Assembly (NCBI GenBank): GCA_964036295.1
Contig: OZ038470.1
Coordinates: 7,041,578-7,105,577, forward strand
DNA: 64,000 bases
Reading direction: 5' to 3'
From: Plumapathes pennacea
Lineage: Eukaryota; Cnidaria; Anthozoa; Antipatharia; Myriopathidae
Positions 60,801 through 64,000 of the stretch are shown piece by piece. The notes below the pieces were generated by a model. That model had not been told where the DNA came from. It was given only the letters and a program-made list of their open reading frames with translations, and made no database searches. The translations under genes and the position numbers were made by a program. The first letter of the stretch is position 1. Each line of letters starts with the position of its first letter.

Positions 60801-63800
60801 AGATATTGGATAGACACAGCTGAGCACAAAAGATAATTTCAAACCAGCAATAGACCAGTTTCTCAAGGTTGTACATGCATTCAAACTCGACAGGCCCATC
60901 GAGCTTGGATGCATACTCAACAGTGAGAAGCTGGTCTGTATGTGGGAACTCATGATCAGCTTCAATTTCTCATTTACAGATATAATTTATATATAATTAT
61001 CACACAGTATAGAGAACTTGGCATTTGATATGTTGCTCAGATGAAAGTTGCTTGAACGATCAATATTCTCGCTACATCTCTATTACATTTTCTTCTTGAT
61101 TGGTTGGCAGAATCTGTATTATATGTGTAGATGTGAATACCCACCCGTCCGCTCATGATGACTGTCCTCAAGAGGAGGAACTCTGGGGAGTTCAGCCCTG
61201 ATGTTAAAGGATAGCGAGGCACATGAGCCAAGAGTGCAAAGGCACTGTTGAGCTCACCACGACCAGCAAACCTCAGCATCAAGTCACGCAAGTCTGTGTA
61301 CCAAGAAAAATAACATAAATGAGGCACTGTATTATCGGGTATTATTATTATTATTCAAATGCATCCTTTTATTAACTCTTTTACTCCCAAGATTGATCAA
61401 TTTTCTCTTTAATAACATGCATACAATAATTTCTTCATTCTGATTGGCTGAGCGCATGTCAATTTATCCCAAACAGTGCAAAAATGTGTAATTAACAGTG
61501 CAGAAATGTGAAATTAAGAGTGCAGAAATTTGAAATTAAAATTGCCCGACAGCTGGTGCGCATATTTGCGAAGCCAAACAAAACAAAGGGGCGTGTTTTC
61601 TTTCCTCAGGACAATTCCGATTCTGTTTGCGAGAAAACAAAGTTCTTGAGGGACACTTGTGAATTGTAACGAAATTGAAAAAAATTGCGTGACGTAAATT
61701 ATTGTATGCATGTTATTAACAAGTAATCACATGATTTCTCGTGCAATTTTGGAATAAATAAGCACTCGTAAATTTTTCAAAGACCACCAAATTGCACTCG
61801 CGCAGCGCTCGTGCAATTTTGTGGTCTTTAAAAAATTTACTTGTGCTAATTTATTCCAAATTGTACTCGAAATCATGCAATTACCTATATTTAGTCTCTC
61901 ACCAGAAATACATCATACAGTACAGTAAAGGAGAACTTACTGGTTTGATACTTTGCTCAAATGAAAGCTAATTGGACTCTTAATTCTCACTACATAACTT
62001 GTACATTTTCTTCTAAAAAGTTGGGAGAATTTGTATTTTAAACACTATGCTCACCTGCATCTACAAGTGTTTTGACTGTTCTTTTGTTAATTAGCTGCAA
62101 AAATAAACAAAAACATTGTGACTTATATACACTTGTATTTGAGCAACACCAAAACACCCTGCATCAACACTAAGTGGTGTTTTTGGGTGCGTTTCCCTAA
62201 TGGATCATGGATCCAAAGTATCCGATTTTGGATATGATCCAGTGAATCGGTCTGAAGTGTGGATCACGTGGATTCATTATCCAGATTTGGATTTCAGTAA
62301 AGAAACAGATGATCTGTTTTTGGACTTGTGATTCAGATTAGGATTCTTAAAAAGAAATGCACCCTTTATGCTGGCCCAGCTGTGGAGCTAAATAATCTAC
62401 TGAACTCTCTTTAACCCTTTCACTCCCAAGTTCAAAATGCATAAAATTATTCTCCCAACCTTTTAAGAGGAAAATGTATGAGTGATGTAGTGAGAATTGA
62501 TAGTTTAATCAGCTATCACCTGGGCAGTGTATCAAAGGCCAAGTTCTCCTTGCTATATGATATATTTCTGGTGAGAAATTGAAGGAGAAAATCGAGGTTG
62601 ATCACTCCTGGGAGTGAAAGGGTTAAGGTGGACACCTGTCTAAAATTGACAGTGGGGGCTGGTCCGTCTTAGAGAGAGCTGACTGTACCTATCACCAGTG
62701 TCGTGTACTATGTTATAGAGAGTTTGCCCTTACCTCAAGCATCCCATTGAAATGACCAAACCTGGACAGAGTGTCCAGCAAAGACACATATACTTGATGG
62801 TTTGGATATACTCTTTTCTCTTGCATCTCTTCGATGGTCTACAAATAAATTAGGGCAACATTAGTACATGCATGTAACAAACAAAATAATATCATTAGGT
62901 AACATTACAGTGTAATACGAATCAGCAGTGCATATACATTGGACTCACAGCAGTATTCACAAAATCTAAGCATCGGACTCAAACAAAAGCTGAAGCACTT
63001 ACCCTGTTAATAACATCCATGTCTCCACTCTCGGCATAGATACACAGAAGTGCACTGTAGCTTTCAAGCCCAGGTTCCAAGCCGTTCTCTCTAGAACAGT
63101 AGCAAATAACAAATTCATGTCCATGTCTCTTATAAACAGCAACCCACTAGATATATGTAATATGAAATAAGAGGATCAAAACAGGACAGTAAGTTTGACA
63201 AAACTGTGTTTTGGGTAAAAATAGCTCACTTCATGAGAGAAAATACTCCAAGTGCACTCGTCTGGTCGCTGAAAAAAAATAGCAGAGACATTCAGTTATT
63301 GGATGACACATGTACACAATGTCCAGTTACTAGTGACTGTCACTGCAAAAGAACCCACTGTTTCGCTTTACTCTTTAAGCTCGGCTGTACAGTACAAGTA
63401 TATAAACATTTTCACAGGCTGTTTTCATAACACAGCATTACATCCTAAGAAATCTCTCTGGTTAGCAATAAGGCTTAACTAGCATAAAAGTGCTCATGAA
63501 AACAGTCACATTCTCAGACTTACAGATGGAATTTTATGATTAGAAGTTACTCACCCATTTTTTCCATAAGCCATTACCAATGCAGCATAAACTGATTCAG
63601 TAATGGGCATCTCATAAGCTTTCATGAACTCCAGCACCTTACTGCAAACAAAAGATGCTTCCTCAGTCATAAAACATAGACAGTAGCCAAATGCCACAAC
63701 AGAAATCCCTTTAGCAAAAAAAGAAACAAGACTTTCAGAATAATGTAGAGCACTGCAATGTAGCCAACTTACAATACTCCGGCAATGTCTCCATTCTGGG

Positions 63801-63831
63801 AAAACGCTTGCACTAGCAACACCAGTGTGGT
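48843..63831 (-). CDS. LRPPRC: LRPPRC, 3' part, 31 exons, 5' end outside
   Basis: 877 codons are in the window; the N-terminus lies beyond 64000. Exons 5' to 3': 63773-63831, 63555-63641, 63230-63268, 63003-63090, 62734-62838, 62055-62094, 61145-61293, 60189-60294, 60046-60083, 59585-59654, 56127-56257, 55463-55547, 55144-55213, 55009-55036, 54847-54889, 54480-54571, 54192-54278, 54033-54098, 53708-53764, 53051-53158, 52572-52624, 52376-52456, 51792-51871, 51240-51332, 50801-50903, 50550-50680, 50210-50337, 49580-49648, 49396-49483, 49073-49248, 48843-48926. Phase is unbroken. Pentatricopeptide helical pairs repeat throughout (NGDIAGVFKVLEFMKAYEMP, LEPGLESYSALLCIYAESGD, YSQRGDVARVKEIFDNM). 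The C-terminal ILFKYSEPLPFE corresponds to the vertebrate end. LRPPRC with SLIRP stabilises mitochondrial mRNAs. From the first visible repeat to the end, this protein is shorter than the vertebrate one. One donor is tandemly multiplied. Confidence 0.92.
50388..50525. repeat. Dispersed GGACACC-type repeat
   Basis: Ordered words CAGTTAACTCCCTTTTAACA, GACACTCCTCTGAGAC, AAGACGGACACC and TCTAAAACGGACAGTTGG. Same family as 27711-27860 and 62628-62690; here in an LRPPRC intron. Confidence 0.65.
51450..51840 (-). repeat. Array of exon-end plus donor copies, LRPPRC
   Basis: On the minus strand, the last roughly 35 nt of exon 51792-51871 together with its GTAAGT donor are repeated downstream in the intron. 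Donor copies lie at plus positions 51733, 51680, 51621, 51568 and 51509 (real one 51786-51791), spaced 53 or 59 bp. A further eroded copy of the exon part lies near 51455. Every copy keeps a perfect GTAAGT. Reading through the real donor reaches a stop (TAG) within 18 nt. Confidence 0.9.
55683..56015. repeat. MITE, CCTGCCAAC family, LRPPRC intron
   Basis: Begins TACTTGCCAACATT and ends GAGAGTTGGCATGTA, inverted ends with TA-containing flanks. It shares TCACGCCT and GACCCCCTAAAAAATTTTGAAA-type interior with the copy at 42825-43132, in opposite orientation. Confidence 0.65.
56301..59035. mobile_element. hAT-like non-autonomous element, 2,735 bp
   Basis: Perfect 15-bp terminal inverted repeats: CAGTGTTGTATCCAG at 56301 and CTGGATACAACACTG ending 59035. 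AGTCAG flanks both sides (56295-56300, 59036-59041) as a 6-bp target duplication. CAG-G-type ends suggest hAT, although 8 bp is the usual hAT duplication. Subterminal hairpins (GGTCCTTTGGACC; GCGTCCAAGCGGACGC) lie inside both ends. No transposase frame is visible. It sits in an LRPPRC intron, 43 bp from the acceptor of exon 56127-56257. Confidence 0.85.
56437..58320. mobile_element. Nested Harbinger-like element, 1,884 bp
   Basis: Inverted ends GGGAACGCTTCCAAATATCGG (56437) and the near complement ending AAACGTTCCC (58320), with TTA on both sides (56434-56436, 58321-58323). Both ends carry clusters of CGGAATCGG / CCGATTCCG words. No transposase frame is visible. It lies wholly inside the 56301-59035 element, so it inserted later. 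Confidence 0.8.
59036..59160. repeat. 94-bp intronic tandem duplication
   Basis: AGTCAGCTGTATGTAGTTCA recurs at 59036 and 59130, each followed by GTATGGAGAAAA. The segment between also repeats the sequence that directly precedes the hAT-like element (TTCTCCTTTCAATACACAGT, 56278 on), so the duplication predates the insertion. Confidence 0.75.
59370..59560 (+). repeat. Dispersed SINE/MITE-like repeat
   Basis: Same family as 16500-16632: GTTTCACTCCTGAGAGTGATC at the left, TTTTCTCCTTCATTCTCTCC, then GTTGATTGGCCTATCAATTC and CTCAGGAGTGAAAGGG at the right. Confidence 0.7.
60407..60700 (+). repeat. 67-bp tandem array, four copies
   Basis: Units begin TAGAACCCGCTATCTTGAAC at 60407 (one extra base), 60475, 60542 and 60609, with a partial fifth at 60676. 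The copies after the first are nearly identical, which indicates recent amplification. In an LRPPRC intron. Confidence 0.95.
61010..61120 (+). repeat. Dispersed repeat fragment
   Basis: Partial copy of the 16500 family: GTATAGAGAACTTGGCATTTG, then GATGAAAGTTGCTTGAACGA and ATCAATATTCTCGCTACAT. Confidence 0.6.
61375..62045 (+). repeat. Dispersed repeat split by insertion
   Basis: A copy of the 16500 family is interrupted. Its left part ends near 61411 (ATTTTCTCTTTA) and its right part resumes near 61894 (GTCTCTCACCAGAAA). TTTA is present at both junctions. The inserted segment (about 61412-61893) holds three 22-23-bp tandem units (CAGTGCAGAAATGTGAAATTA, 61474-61540) and the palindrome at 61730-61877. 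Confidence 0.65.
61730..61877. repeat. Long palindrome in LRPPRC intron
   Basis: Foldback of about 148 bp that begins CATGATTTCTCGTGCAATTT and ends ACTCGAAATCATG. Arms meet at a CTCGCGCAGCGCTCG loop near 61801, resembling the loop of the palindrome at 7711-7845. Confidence 0.8.
62408..62627 (-). repeat. Dispersed SINE/MITE-like repeat, minus copy
   Basis: Nearly complete copy of the 16500 family, inverted: starts TTAACCCTTTCACTCCCAAG and ends TCCTGGGAGTGAAAGGGTTAA. These two ends are inverted to each other over about 15 bp, so the family is MITE-like. Confidence 0.8.
62628..62690. repeat. GGACACC-type repeat fragment
   Basis: GGTGGACACCTGTCTAAAATT and GGTCCGTCTTAGAGAGAGC, related to 27711 and 50388. 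It directly follows the previous repeat. Confidence 0.55.
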
Positions 63832-64000
63832 CTGCACACAATACAAGACGAAAATAAGTTATGACAAGACACAAGCTTGATCCAACAGATAACCAAAATA
63901 CAGTAAGATGAATGATATCAGGGTCAATAGCGCATTCAAGTCAACCATATTGTACAGGAGGGTCAACACTATGGTACAAAACAATTCTATTTGTGTCTAA

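Noticed and set aside
1-64000. tRNA, rRNA, CRISPR or bacterial-type operons
   Set aside because: No cloverleaf with A/B box, no rRNA core, no regular spacer-repeat array and no closely packed intronless genes were seen.

Overview
This is a nuclear window from an animal genome, most likely an anthozoan (stony coral or a close relative). The evidence is split GT-AG genes with many short exons, metazoan-only families (DIP2, stonin, Spot14/MID1IP1, LRPPRC, SLC35F5), AT-rich introns and intergenic DNA, and many short foldback or MITE-like elements. I cannot name the species from sequence alone.

Layout: 1-5111 is gene-poor and holds MITEs, a possible LINE remnant and one orphan ORF. 5112-18816 (+) is a complete DIP2 gene; I traced 39 exons with consistent phase, giving 1,519 codons. 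20662-20982 (-) is a roadblock/LC7 dynein light chain, convergent with DIP2. 24780-25526 (+) is a one-exon Spot14/MID1IP1-family gene with two tandem Spot14-like units. 27077-36582 (-) is the splicing and exon-junction factor CWC22 (25 exons, 759 codons). 37806-40607 (-) is a one-exon stonin (933 codons). 42158-47590 (+) is SLC35F5 (14 exons, 516 codons), head-to-head with stonin. 48843-64000 (-) is the 3' part of LRPPRC (31 exons, 877 codons seen), whose 5' end lies beyond the window.

The genes are unrelated housekeeping and trafficking functions: lipid/acyl-adenylate metabolism, dynein transport, lipogenesis control, splicing, endocytosis, a nucleotide-sugar-type transporter fold and mitochondrial RNA handling. 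They do not form a pathway.

The most unusual signal is tandem duplication of DNA that straddles exon-intron borders. DIP2 intron 30 carries eight upstream partial copies of the start of exon 31, six of them directly preceded by AG and five of those in frame. DIP2 intron 27 carries one 81-bp in-frame copy of its acceptor plus 22 nt of exon 28. One LRPPRC intron carries five extra copies of an exon end with a perfect GTAAGT donor. A hAT-like element with a Harbinger-like element nested in it also sits 43 bp from an LRPPRC acceptor. All exon models are hand-derived from frame, splice consensus and remembered family sequence, without transcript support.
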